DNA from: Bursaphelenchus xylophilus
Taxonomy: Eukaryota > Nematoda > Chromadorea > Rhabditida > Aphelenchoididae
Direction: 5' to 3'
Length of the DNA: 64,000 nucleotides
Assembly (NCBI GenBank): GCA_904066235.2
Contig: CAJFCV020000004.1
Span: forward strand, 10,168,001-10,232,000
The notes below the pieces were generated by a model. It was not told where the DNA came from and searched no databases. It saw only the letters and a list, made by a program, of their open reading frames with translations. Both the position numbers and the translations under genes were made by a program. Of the stretch, positions 10,701 through 22,500 are shown in pieces. Numbering within the stretch: position 1 is the stretch's first letter; every line of letters starts with the position of its first letter.

Positions 10701-11212
10701 AGTAGTCGAACAATAGCCAAGATACGAAACAATTTTTTTTGCGTTTTCAGGCTTTCGCCGGGATTTATGTCTGGGGAAAGCGCCGCGTCCACCACAACTA
10801 CACCTACACATTGGACGTGAAATTCCAAATCAACCACAACATGTCCACCGTTCGCACACTGTACATCGTAATGGCGGGTTATTTGGTGTGTGTGGGACTG
10901 GGCCAGGTCTGGTTTATTGTGTGGTCGCCCTACACCAACACCAGGTCCTGTACGGATGCGGATTACCAGCTGATCGTGTTGTTTGGACACTACTGGATCA
11001 ACCTTTACTACTACTTTTATATCTACGGAATTGTGAATTGGAGCAGTCAGAAGACGCGCCGCGGCCGACGCGTTCTCCCAATCAGCGAGGCGGACCATTT
11101 GAAGGCAATTCAAAGCACTTGGCAGCTGGAGCCGGCGTCCACGAAGAAAGGGTTCGCATTGAGAGAACTGGTCAAGGAGGTGGTCAAATCTTTGAGCGAA
11201 CTTTTTATTTGA
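7726..11212 (+). CDS. Sre-type chemoreceptor GPCR
   Basis: Predicted seven-transmembrane serpentine receptor of the nematode Sre class, which would act in sensory neuron cilia as a chemoreceptor. Three exons join in phase 0: 7726-7875, 9535-9969 and 10751-11212, giving 348 residues, the usual length for the class. Membrane segments include the first-exon helix (VLCICAWIYIFFVFMPF), a helix followed by GLERIVATYFADRNY (the conserved ER...AT segment of Sre proteins), and an IHYWINLYYYFYIYGI-like last helix. A basic tail follows (KTRRGRR). Intron 1 contains a foldback with a tRNA-like sequence and a degenerate MITE; intron 2 contains a family 1 MITE. The start ATG follows a T-rich tract and opens directly into the first hydrophobic segment. 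Sre assignment is by recognised pattern; another serpentine class is possible. Confidence 0.85.
7989..8887. mobile_element. 0.9 kb foldback with tRNA-like core
   Basis: The left arm (about 7989-8125) reads AAGGGCTCGGCAAAACCTCG through GTGCTAGCTAGCGAAC. The right arm (about 8752-8887) is its near-perfect reverse complement. The interior contains a tRNA-like sequence at 8199-8268. The element lies in intron 1 of the Sre gene. No transposase is present. Confidence 0.85.
8199..8268 (+). other. tRNA-like sequence inside foldback
   Basis: A-box-like TGGCCTAGTGGGG is followed 45 bases later by a perfect B box GGTTCGAATCC, the spacing of an internal RNA polymerase III promoter. The flanks do not pair as an acceptor stem, so a functional tRNA is unlikely. 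It is more likely a tRNA-derived (SINE-like) module carried by the foldback. Confidence 0.6.
9109..9326. mobile_element. MITE family 2, degenerate right end
   Basis: Begins TACAGTGACGGACCTGATC and continues with AAAAAACGTATCATTTTGC and CATCCGGGAAGTATC, then the AAAACTCCG core and GGAGGCATTTTGC. The right terminus is eroded after ATGCAAAATA. It lies in intron 1 of the Sre gene. Confidence 0.7.
10001..10314. mobile_element. MITE family 1, enlarged copy
   Basis: Left end TCAGTTTGTCGGGAAAATAA and right end TTATTTTCCCGACAGACTGA lie in intron 2 of the Sre gene. The copy is about twice the usual length and appears to hold extra sequence in its left half. Confidence 0.75.
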
Positions 11213-11555
11213 TTTGTTGACTTTTCAATGGGAGAATTCTCAAAGTGAAGCGGTTAGATTTTGGTTAAAATTTGATCATTTCAAGGACAACGCAATGGCT
11301 GCCCCTAAATTAATACCATTCTGCCCCCAAATTCTCCCATTCTGCCCCCAAACACATGCCCCCAAATAGGAGGTTGGAAGGTGCCCCCAAAATATTCCCA
11401 TTATGCCCCCAAATACAAAAATTAGTGTAGGGTTATATTTTATGGTGGTAGTCACACCTCGGGCTAAAAAATTAGAAAATTCGTAGTGGTGGCGATTGCG
11501 TAATAAGTAAAAATTCTAAGATTATGACTAAATGTCTGATGTAGGGGTAATCGGT

Positions 11556-12140
11556 GGCGCTGATTTCGAAAATGATATTCATTTTTTATGATTCTTACAA
11601 TTTCGCTTAAGTAGTACTGTAAAGTAGTAATTTTTTATTTTTTCATCGAATAGTGGACTTATAGGTAGTTGATGGCGCTGATTTCGAATATTATATTTAT
11701 TTTTATGATTCTTACAATTTCGGTTAAGTAGTACTGTAAAGTAGTAATTTTTGATTTTTTTCATCGAATAGTGGACGTATAGGTAGTTGATGGCGCTTAT
11801 TTCGAAAATGATATTCATTTTTAATGATTCTTACAATTTTGCTTAAGTAGTACTGTAAAGTAGTAATTTTTGAAAATTTTAGATGAGATGTCGAGTTATA
11901 GGTAATCGAGGATGCTGATTTTGAAAATGATATTCATTTTTCATGATTTTAACTTTTTTCTTAAGTAGTAGTGTAAAGTAGTAATTTTTTGAAAATTTTA
12001 GATGAGATGTCGATTTATTAATCGACACCGCGGATTTCGAAAACAGTACCAGTTTTTTTATGATTATAACTTTTTTCTTAAATAGTACTGTAAAGTAGTA
12101 ATTTTTGAGATTTTTTGAATTGGTAGGGTTTATGGGTGCC
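11556..12140. repeat. 118 bp satellite array, left arm
   Basis: Units start at about 11556, 11674, 11792, 11910 and 12026. Each contains a GGCGCTGATTTCGAAAATGA-like start and TTAAGTAGTACTGTAAAGTAG. The unit is divergent towards the centre. A single related unit occurs far away at 47033-47130. Confidence 0.8.
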
Positions 12141-13340
12141 GATTCCAGAATAAGATTCCTGATGAGTTGTGCTGTAAAGTTGTGATTTTTTTGTTTTTAT
12201 TTTATTATTTTTTGATGAATAGTTAGTTAAGTGCAAGGTACGTGTTATTGTTGATTCAAAAACTGTGTTCATCTTCTGTAGTTTTTATTCATCTACAATC
12301 TGTTGGCAGAAGAATTTTTGCTCAGAATTTTCTGTCAAACCTGGCATAGCGGCAGGCTATCCCAAGCCAAACAAATTTTATAGCAGAAAATTTCTGTCAA
12401 ACCCCGCCCATTTTGGCGCGCTCGATGAAGATCAGAAGCAATACCGTTGATGACTCGAAGTAATAATAATCGCATGAGAAACAACCCTGTTGGATAATTG
12501 TTCAGTCTAGCATTTATCACAAAAAAAATTTAAAATATTTTGCAAATATTTTCAACTCCTTCAGGCCCGTGTGATATCACCTAAAACAATATCTGCCTAA
12601 TTGCAATAAATCGATAGAGAAAACGTTGAAACAGCAAATAACTTGCGTAAATTTAACCTATTCTTGTACGGACAACGTCACAAAATAGTACGGTTGTTTT
12701 TTTTTTCTTTTTATGACAAAAAATTTTTGAAATATAACTATGTTGTCTAAAGAGAAGTATTTTTATATTTCAAAAAGTTTTTGTGGTAATTTAAGTTCTT
12801 TGTGCAACGTCCTGTTATTATCCAACAGGATTGTTTCTCATGCGATTATTACTTCGAGTCATCAACGGTATTGCTTCTGCCCTTCATCGAGCGCGCCAAA
12901 ATGGGCGGGGTTTGACAGAAATTTTTCTGCTATAAAATTTGTTTGGCTTGGGATAGCCTGCCGCTATGCCAGGTTTGACAGAAAATTCTGAGCAAAAATT
13001 CTTCTGCCAACAGATTGCAGATGAATAAAAACTACAGAAGATGAACACAGTTTTTGAATCAACAATAACACGTACCTTAACTAACTATTCATCAAAAAAA
13101 TAAAATAAAAACAAAGAAGTCACAACTTTACAGCACAACTCATCAGGAATTTTATTCTGGATTCAGCATCCATAAACCCTACCAATTCAAAAAATCTCAA
13201 AAATTACTTCTTTACAGTACTATTTAAGAAAAAAGTTACAATCATAAAAAAACTGGTATTTTTTTCGAAATCCGCGGTGTCGATTAATAAATCGACATCT
13301 CCTCTAAAATTTTCAAAAGTTACTACTTTACACTACTACT

Positions 13341-15236
13341 TAAAACGCGTTTTACTACAAATCGTAGATTGGCCCGGACATTGTTGAGTCGATGTCTCAG
13401 AATTCAACCAAAATTGGTTAACCGAATCACCAATCGGTATGGAGCAATCGCTTGATTTTTTTTTGCCCATAGTCGTTATATGGTGGATTACTGTAACTTT
13501 CTTTCTGAGAAAAGAGTTGCCTTTTCTGCAGATATGGTGCGGTATTTTAGTGAGACCGAACCACCACTTTATGTTTTCGACCATGTAGAACATTTTTGTA
13601 ATTATGGCCAAAAGCTCAGAATTACATCTAAGCAATGTTTCGCTTGCGGTAACATACCATTTCGGGCATAAAATTGGCTACTGTAACCAGATGCACTTTT
13701 AAATACGGTAAAAAGAAACTTCAACCTTCATCCAATAACCCACAAAAATTTCAAAAAAATCAAATATACAACTTTTGAGAAAATGGGCATTCAATGTCTC
13801 ATGTACAAGGTCATCTGGGCCCGAAAAAATCTGGCATTCTTGGGATTCCAACGGGATGCACTTTTTCAGAGTTTCTAATACATTCTGAGGCTGATTAAAG
13901 ATTATATGGCAAGTTTCAGGAGAAAAAAATATACAACTTTCGAGAAATTGACCAAAATACCTTATTTTAGGTCATCAGAACGTCGAAAAAATCTGGCATT
14001 CTTGGGATTCCAACGGGATGCACTTTTTCAGAGCTTCTAATACATTCTGAGGCTGATTAAAGATTATATGGCAAGTTTCAGGAGAAAAAAATATACAACT
14101 TTCGAGAAATTGACCAAAATACCTTATTTTAGGTCATCAGAACGTCGAAAAAATCTGGCATTCTTGGGATTCCAACGGGATGCACTTTTTCAGAGCTTCT
14201 AATACATTCTGAGGCTGATTAAAGATTATATGGCAAGTTTCAGGAGAAAAAATATACAACTTTCTAGAAATTGACCAAAATACCTTATTTTAGGTCATCA
14301 GAACGTCGAAAAAATCTGGCATTCTTGGGATTCCAACGGGATGCACTTTTTCAGAGTTTCTAATACATTCTGAGGCTGATTAAAGATTATATGGCAAGTT
14401 TCAGGAGAAAAAAATATACAACTTTCGAGAAATTGACCAAAATACCTTATTTTAGGTCATCAGAACGTCGAAAAAATCTGGCATTCTTGGGATTCCAACG
14501 GGATGCACTTTTTCAGAGCTTCTAATACATTCTGAGGCTGATTAAAGATTATATGGCAAGTTTCAGGAGAAAAAATATACAACTTTCGAGAAATTGACCA
14601 AAATACCTTATTTTAGGTCATCAGAACGTCGAAAAAATCTGGCATTCTTGGGATTCCAACGGGATGCACTTTTTCAGAGTTTCTAATACATTCTGAGGCC
14701 GAATAAAGATTAGAGGCTATCAAAAAGTGCTACAACCTCAAATCCCAAGAATGCCAGTTTTTCGGGGTTCTGAATGCCCATTTTCTCAAAAGTTGTATAT
14801 TTGATTGTTTTGAAATTTTTATGGGTTATTGGATGAAGGTTGAAGTTTCTTTTTACCGTATTTAAAAGTGCATCTGGTTACAGTAGCCAATTTTATGCCC
14901 GAAATGGTATGTTACCGCAAGCGAAACATTGCTTAGATGTAATTCTGAGCTTTTGGCCATAATTACAAAAATGTTCTACATGGTCGAAAACATACACCTG
15001 AACTCGATTTGTGCTAAAATAGAGCTTCGTTTTCTTGATTAGGCCATATCTCCTTTTTTTTTAAAATGCTACAGTATGCCGTCATACGGTAATTTTGGGC
15101 AAAAAGAAAGAAAGCGAATATTTTACCTGCCATGATGATCAAGTTGACCGATTTTGATTAAATTCTGAGATACCGATTTTAACAATGTCCGCCCTCTGTT
15201 AGGCTAAACTCCAAAGTGTGGCAAAACGCGTTTTAA
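13341..15236. mobile_element. Foldback inserted in the giant foldback, TTAA flanks
   Basis: The host arm reads CTACTTAA and then resumes as TTAAGAAAAAAG after 1.9 kb. TTAA is on both sides, and AACGCGTTTT is at both ends in inverted orientation. Internally 13580-13800 is mirrored by about 14730-14990, around a tandem array of 162 bp units. The TTAA duplication resembles piggyBac-type targets, but the ends are not the usual piggyBac ones. No open frame is long enough for a transposase. Confidence 0.75.
13823..14740 (+). repeat. 162 bp tandem repeat, about 5.6 copies
   Basis: The phrase AAAAAATCTGGCATTCTTGG recurs at about 13823, 13985, 14147, 14308, 14470 and 14631. Spacing is 161-162 bp and identity is almost complete in the middle units, which suggests recent expansion. 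Units contain stops in all frames. The array forms the loop of the inserted foldback. Confidence 0.95.
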
Positions 15237-15239
15237 GAA

Positions 15240-16015
15240 AAAAGTTATAATCATGAAAAATGAATATCATTTTCAAAATCAGCATCCTCGATTACCTATA
15301 ACTCGACATCTCAGCTAAAATTTTCAAAAATTACTACTTTACACTACTACTTAAGAAAAAAGTTAAAACCATGAAAGATGAATATAATTTTCAAAATCAG
15401 CATCCTCGATTACCTATAACTCGACATCTCATCTAAAATTTTCAAAAATTACTACTTTACAGTACTACTTAAGCAAAATTGTAAGAATCATTAAAAATGA
15501 ATATCATTTTCGAAATAAGCGCCATCAACTACCTATAAGTCCACTATTCGATGAAAAAATAAAAAATTACTACTTTACAGTACTACTTAACCAAAATTGT
15601 AAGAATCATAAAAATAAATATAATATTCGAAATCAGCGCCATCAACTACCTATAAGTCCACTATTCGATGAAAAAAAAAAAAAATTACTACTTTACAGTA
15701 CTACTTAAGCGAAATTGTAAGAATCATAAAAAATGAATATCATTTTCGAAATCAGCGCCATCAACTACCTATAAGTCCACTATTCGATGAAAAAATAAAA
15801 AATTACTACTTTACAGTACTACTTAAGCGAAATTGTAAGAATCATAAAAATAAATATAATATTCGAAATCAGCGCCATCAACTACCTATAAGTCCACTAT
15901 TCGATGAAAAAATAAAAAATTACTACTTTACAGTACTACTTAAGCGAAATTGTAAGAATCATAAAAAATGAATATCATTTTCGAAATCAGCGCCACCGAT
16001 TACCCCTACATCAGA
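15240..16015. repeat. 118 bp satellite array, right arm
   Basis: This is the inverted counterpart of 11556-12140, with about seven units instead of five. Phrases such as CAGCGCCATCAACTACCTAT and ACTACTTTACAGTACTACTT recur at about 118 bp spacing. The four most similar units are at 15517-15900. Confidence 0.85.
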
Positions 16016-16250
16016 CATTTAGTCATAGTCTTAGAAATTTTACTTATTACGCAATCGCCACTACGAATTTTCAAATTTTTTAGCCCGAGGTGTGACTACC
16101 ACCATAAAATATAACCCTACACTAATTTTTGTATTTGGGGGCATAATGGGAATATTTTGGGGGCACCTTCCAACCTCCTATTTGGGGGCATGTGTTTGGG
16201 GGCAGAATGGGAGAATTTGGGGGCAGAATGGTATTATTTTGGGGGCAGCT

Positions 16251-19200
16251 TCACAATTATCCTCATTTCAATCCCGACTTTTCGGCTCATTGTCAGCGAT
16301 AGTTCGGGTCAATACAAAATCGATCGATACGGGGCGCAGGGCAGGTGGATACCCAAAAAAGTTGTAGAAAGTGCCTACCAAGCCTGGCAAATCCGTTGGA
16401 TGGTCGGCGGACGCTCTGCGGAAGCTCGGCGGAGACTTGGCGAAGAGTTGCGAAATGACCACTGCACGGCAACCCGAAATAGAAGAAACTTTTTTCCCGC
16501 CCAGTTTTGAGCTTCGTCCAAACGAAATGCCAAAATTGACAAATGAAATAAATAATTCCGAGAAAAAAATTTTCGGTCGGAAAATCCCACGAAAAATTCT
16601 CTTGTGACATTTTGTTTGATTTCAACCGATACAAAATGGGCGAAGCGTCGAAAGGAGACAGGAAACACTTCGGGTTGCCGTGCACTGTTTCTAATTTTAG
16701 CTATTACTGACGTTAGTTTTCTTTACTCTGAGTAACATATAAAAGACCAAAATTTGCATCAAAAAACGAAGATCCTTAACTTTTATCGATAAATATTATT
16801 GATGCCAGAGTACATGTAAAATACCGCAAAATAGGTGATAAGCTATCCTAGGACCGATCAATCTTGTTATTTCTACTAACTAAGCCTTCTCTTAGCCTCC
16901 CTTATGCATATAACGACGACACGATCCATAATATTGCTGACCCGAACTGTTGCTGACTCGAAAAGTGGTAGCGCCAAAATATTCTGCTATCTTTGCGCAC
17001 TAAGGCCATCGAAAAATGAGTAGAGACAGGGAAATAAAAACGGTTGCATTAATCATGCTGCCTCTCCTCATTTTTCAGGCTCTGTCGTCGCCAAAGATCG
17101 CTGAATATCTTCTGCTGCGCCTGCAAACCGCGAACTAAAATTTTGTCAAATTTTCACGTTGCACTATATAGAAAAAACACTAAAAATTTGCAAAAAATCA
17201 GTATGCTACACCTTGAGAACTCTCCATATTATTGCTTTGAGACAATACTTCAAATTTAATTGAAATAAACACATTGTTGTTGCTCAAAAAATCATATTGC
17301 TAATGAATTTTTGATGACTTTTATCAAGTTTTTACGAGAGTGTCGCCCCGCTCCAATCCATCAACACAATGTCGACGTGATTCATTTGTTGATGAGATCA
17401 ATTTTTTCCCCGCATTACTTCCATTAGGAACAACTTTACAGCAAACCGCTGTCAACAAGCCAAAAAAAAGAGAGTTGGGTGGGGTGTAACGAAGGGAATT
17501 TTGAAAATACGGAGTACGCCCTGGAATTTACAGGGCTAGTTCTTTATTTGGACGATCTCTTCGACCAAAAAAATTGGCAAAGTTTGAAGTTTTTTTTGTT
17601 TTTTACAAAGAGCAGTCCTCGAGAACCAAGCTTCAAATATGGTTCTCTGCCTTCTTGATGTGTCTTCAATTCATTGAGATTTTAGTCCTTGCTGAGGAGA
17701 CACGGCCGAGATATTCGTCGATCTATGCACGTCAAACTGAGGAGCCCGGTGACCGAAATAGACCCTTCGCTATCGGTTTTTAACACTTTGTCTTGATTTC
17801 GCAGAGAAGACAGAGAAAAGACGCGCAAAAGCGTACTCTCTCGCCCCAAAAATTCCCCACTTCATCGTCGACAAAACGTTTTTTCGCGTCTTTTTTGGCC
17901 AGTTGCCAATCCATTCATCTGACTGTTTTAGCTTATCTCAAGTTTGACGTGCCATGAGGAAGTGAAGCCAGGAACATAAAAATGAGTTTTTCTGTTGCGC
18001 GTGAAAAGTTTTGAAGATTTCTTGCAGCACTTTACTCTCTATTTATCCTATCAGTCTGTCGGGAAAATAATGAGCACACTGTAGCTGCGCTAATCGCGTC
18101 GCTGAAGTGAAAAGCAATCTGATTCTGTCGCGACACAATTAATTTTCTCGCGATTTTTGAAGCGTCAGACTGCTCATTACTTTCCCGACAGACTGATAAA
18201 ATTTTAAATTTTTTTTCAAAATTTGTCCTTCTTTTCCTTGAGTACCTTTTTTCATTGTCTTTTCAGTTCTTTACGAGGATTTTCGATCACCTTTTTGCCA
18301 CAAAAAAGCCTTACGTTGCCCTTTTTCGAATTGATTTTTTCCCAATTCTATCGAAAAATCGTTCCCGACGGAAACAAATCATCTCCCATCGACGGGTTTA
18401 AAACCCCTCCCGCGACCTTCATTAACACATTTCCCCACCCCGCAGGCGAGATTCGAAGACGAAACGGTTTATTCGCCTCTGCGCGGCCCCCTTCTCTTTT
18501 CTCCAACTAATGATAGGAAAACGCCCAGAATCCCATTCCTAATTCGACGTCAGGGCGTTTAATGTGATGGAATTTTCTCCTTTCCCCTTCGCGTTGTCTA
18601 GATCTGCGGGCGGTGGCTTACATAGGGTTTTGTTTTTATTTTATTGCCAACTTTCGGGTTTAGTCATCAACGGAACGGTGGAGGTCGGAGGCATCGAACG
18701 AATCGGGGGAAAGGAAGCGGGGATGCGATGGAATTCTAATTGGAGATGCAAGTAGAAAGGGAAAACAAGATTTCCAAGAAGCTGTTTGTAGTTTTGGAGC
18801 ATTATTTTGCAAAAGTATCAGAGAATTGCTTGCTTTTGCAATTTTTTTTGAATGACAACAAAGAGATCTTACAAGAGAAGTAGCCCGAGTTCTTTGATGA
18901 AGCTAAATTGTCATAAATTCTGTCTATAATTCCTAGCTGGCGCTAAGAAATGACCGAGATTTTTAAGTTGAAAAAAGGTTTCAATTTTCTGCAAATTTCA
19001 ATCTGAAAGTTTGCATGTTTATTTCAACCGTAGCGGGCTTTGTTACCATAAAAAAATCATTTTTTTCCATAGGAAAATGAAGATAGGAAAGAATTTTATC
19101 TCTGACCGCCCTCGCTGTTTCGCGTACCCTCTCGGCCGTAAAAATCGTTGAATATTTTGGTTGCTCCTGCAAAGCGCTATCTGAAATTTTCAGCAATTGA

Positions 19201-19543
19201 TAAGTGGGTGTTAATTTAAAGAAAATATGGGTGTCTCTCTTCTGCCCCTTCAGCAATATGGGTTTATGGTCGTTGGTATTTTTCGAGACCATTTTATTTC
19301 AAAATCAGCCCTTTTTACGGTTGCATACACCATTATAATACGCCTTGATGGACTATTCTCTTCGTATTTTACTCGATCTTTCTCAAAATACGATTTGTCA
19401 TCATTTCCTTGGCCAAGTCAATAAAATTTTTTACGAAACTTTTTTATCTTGTTGCAATTTACGACCTATTATTAACATATTGAACAACGATAATATGTGT
19501 TTACCACCGCCTCTCGTTTATATACGCAGCCGTTATTTGCAGA
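16251..19543. other. Long gene-free region upstream of filament gene
   Basis: No gene recognised. It contains a segment at 16616-16690 repeated in inverse orientation at 62625-62705, fragments of the family 3 core near 17080, 17800 and 19090, and one family 1 MITE (18051-18198). The last few hundred bases should include the promoter of the intermediate filament gene; TTTATATACG near 19517 is a possible TATA element. Confidence 0.55.
18051..18198. mobile_element. MITE family 1 copy
   Basis: Complete palindromic copy with ends TCAGTCTGTCGGGAAAATAA and TTACTTTCCCGACAGACTGA, TA on each side. Confidence 0.9.
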
Positions 19544-22500
19544 ATGACGACGGAAGAATACGAGTACCGGAGCACAATAACCCCGCGCGCCTCCTTCAAC
19601 CGCGCCTCCGGCCAGTTCGGGAGCGACATCAACCTGGGACCGGGTAAGCCGCGATGCCCAAGTCTAAATGGTTTCTTGTAGCGTCGGGGAATCGCACAAT
19701 TCGCGTCGTCACCGAGACCGTCACCAAGAATATTGGCAGCGGCGTTTCCTCGCTGGGGTCGGGGCCGGCGTCGGCCGTACGCGAGAATAAGGAAAGGGAG
19801 AGGAAACAGTTGAGCGAGCTCAATGACTTGTTGGCCAGCTACATCGAGAAGGTCCGCTTCTTGGAGGCGCAGAACCGCAAGTTGGGAATGGATATTGAGA
19901 ACATCAAGAAGATCGCAAATCGAGGACCAACCACCATCAAGACCATGTATGAGGTCGAGATTAGAGTAAGTTCGGGGCAGAAACCCACGACATTTCTAAC
20001 TCAAAATTTAAAAATTTGATATCGTTTTTTTGATATTTTTTTCAACCCTTGAAAAAATTCGGTCTGTCGGGAAAATAATGAGCATAATGTCGGTCCGTTG
20101 ATCGCGTCGCTGAAGTGAAAAGCAATTTGATTTTGCGGCGATACAATTCATTTTTTCGGCGGTGATGCGATTTTTGATGCGACTTGCACTCATAATTTTC
20201 CCGACAGTCTGATATTATCGTTTATACGGGGAACATTTTTTATACTAAATATCATTTTTTCAATGGCGAAATTTGCAAAGATGCGGCCACAAAGCTTATC
20301 TGTTATGTTTACATTCTATTTTTCATAGCCTATTGCTGGCAAACGTCATCTTTGATATTTTCAAGTCATCATATAATATTTTAGTAGCTCGCAAACCGCA
20401 AGTTACCAGTCTGTCGGGAAAATAATGATCATGATTTCGCTGTGCCGATCGCATCGCTGAAGCAAAAATCAATTTGATTTTGCCGCGACACAGCTCATTT
20501 TCTCGGCGGAGGTGCGATTTTCGTTGCAACAGTATGCTTATTATTTTCCCGACAGACTGATAAAGCCTTGGATAATGAAAATTTGGCCTCTGCAGAGACA
20601 TGCGATCAAAATTTTAACTACAGGGTGGGGCATTTGTGGCCCGATTTGAATTGGCTATAACTTCTTTAGTTTTGGCTAAATCTTAAAATTCTTTTTTTCC
20701 CTGAATCCTCAGACAACCCCATTTTGTTTGATACCAAATATGTTATACATAGGTAAGTGTCATCCGCAGTTATTGGATTTGACCAAAAACTAAAGAAGTT
20801 ATAGTCAATTCAAGTCGGGCCGCAAAGATGCCCCACCCTGTATTAAAATTTGGGCTCTCAGGTTGATTCCCTGTTTTTTGGTTAATTACAAATTTAACTA
20901 CTCATCCCAAAACTACTCCAAATTCCTTACAAAATTCCGAAAACTTCCGCTCCACAAAAAAAAACTCGTTTTCTTCTGTCTAATTAAAGCGCCATGTAAC
21001 ATTTCCGTTAATTGCAAAAGCTTCTAATTGAACCCCAAAATTCTTTTTTGGTAGTGAAGGAGAAATAAAAATAAATGAAGGGGGAAATTGTATTATATAT
21101 TATAATATTTATTTATGCCAACAAAATTTTCGAATTATGAGGCTTTTTTTTGCAAAAAATTTAACGCCAAAATACTCCAGGCTTTCTGATTTGGGGTTGC
21201 CGCAATTTTGTGCAACTTCAGCCGCATTTTTTGTGAATGCGACATCTCAGAGATTTTGAGTCTGTCGGGAAAATAATGAGCTCTATTATTTCGCTGTGCC
21301 AATCTCGTCGCTGAGTTGAAAAGAAACTTGATTTTGGCTCTACAAAACTTGTTTTGATGCGATTTTTGATGCGACAGAGTGCCCATTATTTTTCCGACAA
21401 ACTGATAACTTGCTGTTTGTAGAAGATATGGAGATTTTTTGATCAAAAGTTGAATGAAAATCCTCAAAAAATCATCAAAAACTAGTTGCAAAAAAAAAAA
21501 AAAAATTTCCCTCCTTTGCAGTCCGCTCAAAAAATCATCGACGATGCTGGCAACGAGAAGCGTCATACCGAAGAGGACTTGCGCCGACTTCAAGACCAAG
21601 TCAACGAGCTGCGTCGCAAGTTCGAGCAAGCCGTTAGGGATCGGGCCGCCGACAGACAAAAGATCGACGATCTGTTGGTCGAGCTGTCCAACTTGGAGGC
21701 CGAAATCAACCTCCTGAAGCGTCGTATCGCCCTGCTTGAGGACGAGCTGAAACGTCTTCGCGCCGAGAACCAACGGCTACAAAACGAGATCCGCCGCGTT
21801 CAAACCAAGATCGATCAGGAGCGCCTGACCAAGCTGGACTACCAGAACAAGGTGAAGACTCTGCTCGAGGAGATCGAGTATCTGCGCCGCGCGAATGAGC
21901 AGGAAATTAAGGACCTGCAAGACCAGATCGGAAGGGATACCACGAACGAGAATCGCGCCTACTTTGGAAATGAGTTGGCCAACGCGATCCGCGACATTCG
22001 CAAGGAAATTGAGGACGCTGACAACGCCTTCAAGAACGATATGGATTCGTGGTATCGCAAGACGATCCAAGAGTTCGAAACTCAAGCCGCTCGCAACGAC
22101 ATGGAGCAAGGACATCTCAAGGATGAGTTGAAGCGGCTGAAGCAACAGTTGAATGATTTGAGAAACAAAATCGCGGATGCGGAAGGCCGCAATGCCTTCT
22201 TGCAAAAGCAGTTGGAAGATCTGAACAACCAGATCGAGGACGATCAACGAGGATACGAAGACGCTCTTAACGCCAAGGACAACGAGTTGAGGAAGCTCCG
22301 AGAAGAGTGTCAAGCCTTGATGGTGGAGTTGCAAATGCTCTTGGATGCTAAGCAAACCCTTGACGCTGAAATCGCAATCTACCGTAAGATGCTGGAAGGA
22401 GAGGGCGATGGGCCAGGCCTTCGTCAACTCGTCGAACAAGTGGTCAGGACCACCGGCATTAACGAAGTCGCCGACACCGAGACTATGCGCGTGGTGAAGG

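Larger units (their letters stand above)
11298..16250. mobile_element. Giant nested foldback element
   Basis: The outermost 11298-12500 is mirrored by about 12820-13340 plus 15236-16250. Both extreme ends carry six spaced runs of five Cs (left) or five Gs (right), for example TTTGGGGGCAGAATGGG. The arms then contain a 118 bp satellite array: about five units on the left, seven on the right. The right arm is interrupted by a second foldback at 13341-15236. The central spacer is about 300 bp. No coding gene is present. No clear target duplication was seen at the outer ends. Its original length, without the insert, would be about 3.06 kb. Confidence 0.85.

Noticed and set aside
13823..14740. CRISPR array
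   Set aside because: The units are contiguous 162 bp repeats with no variable spacers, in a eukaryotic genome.
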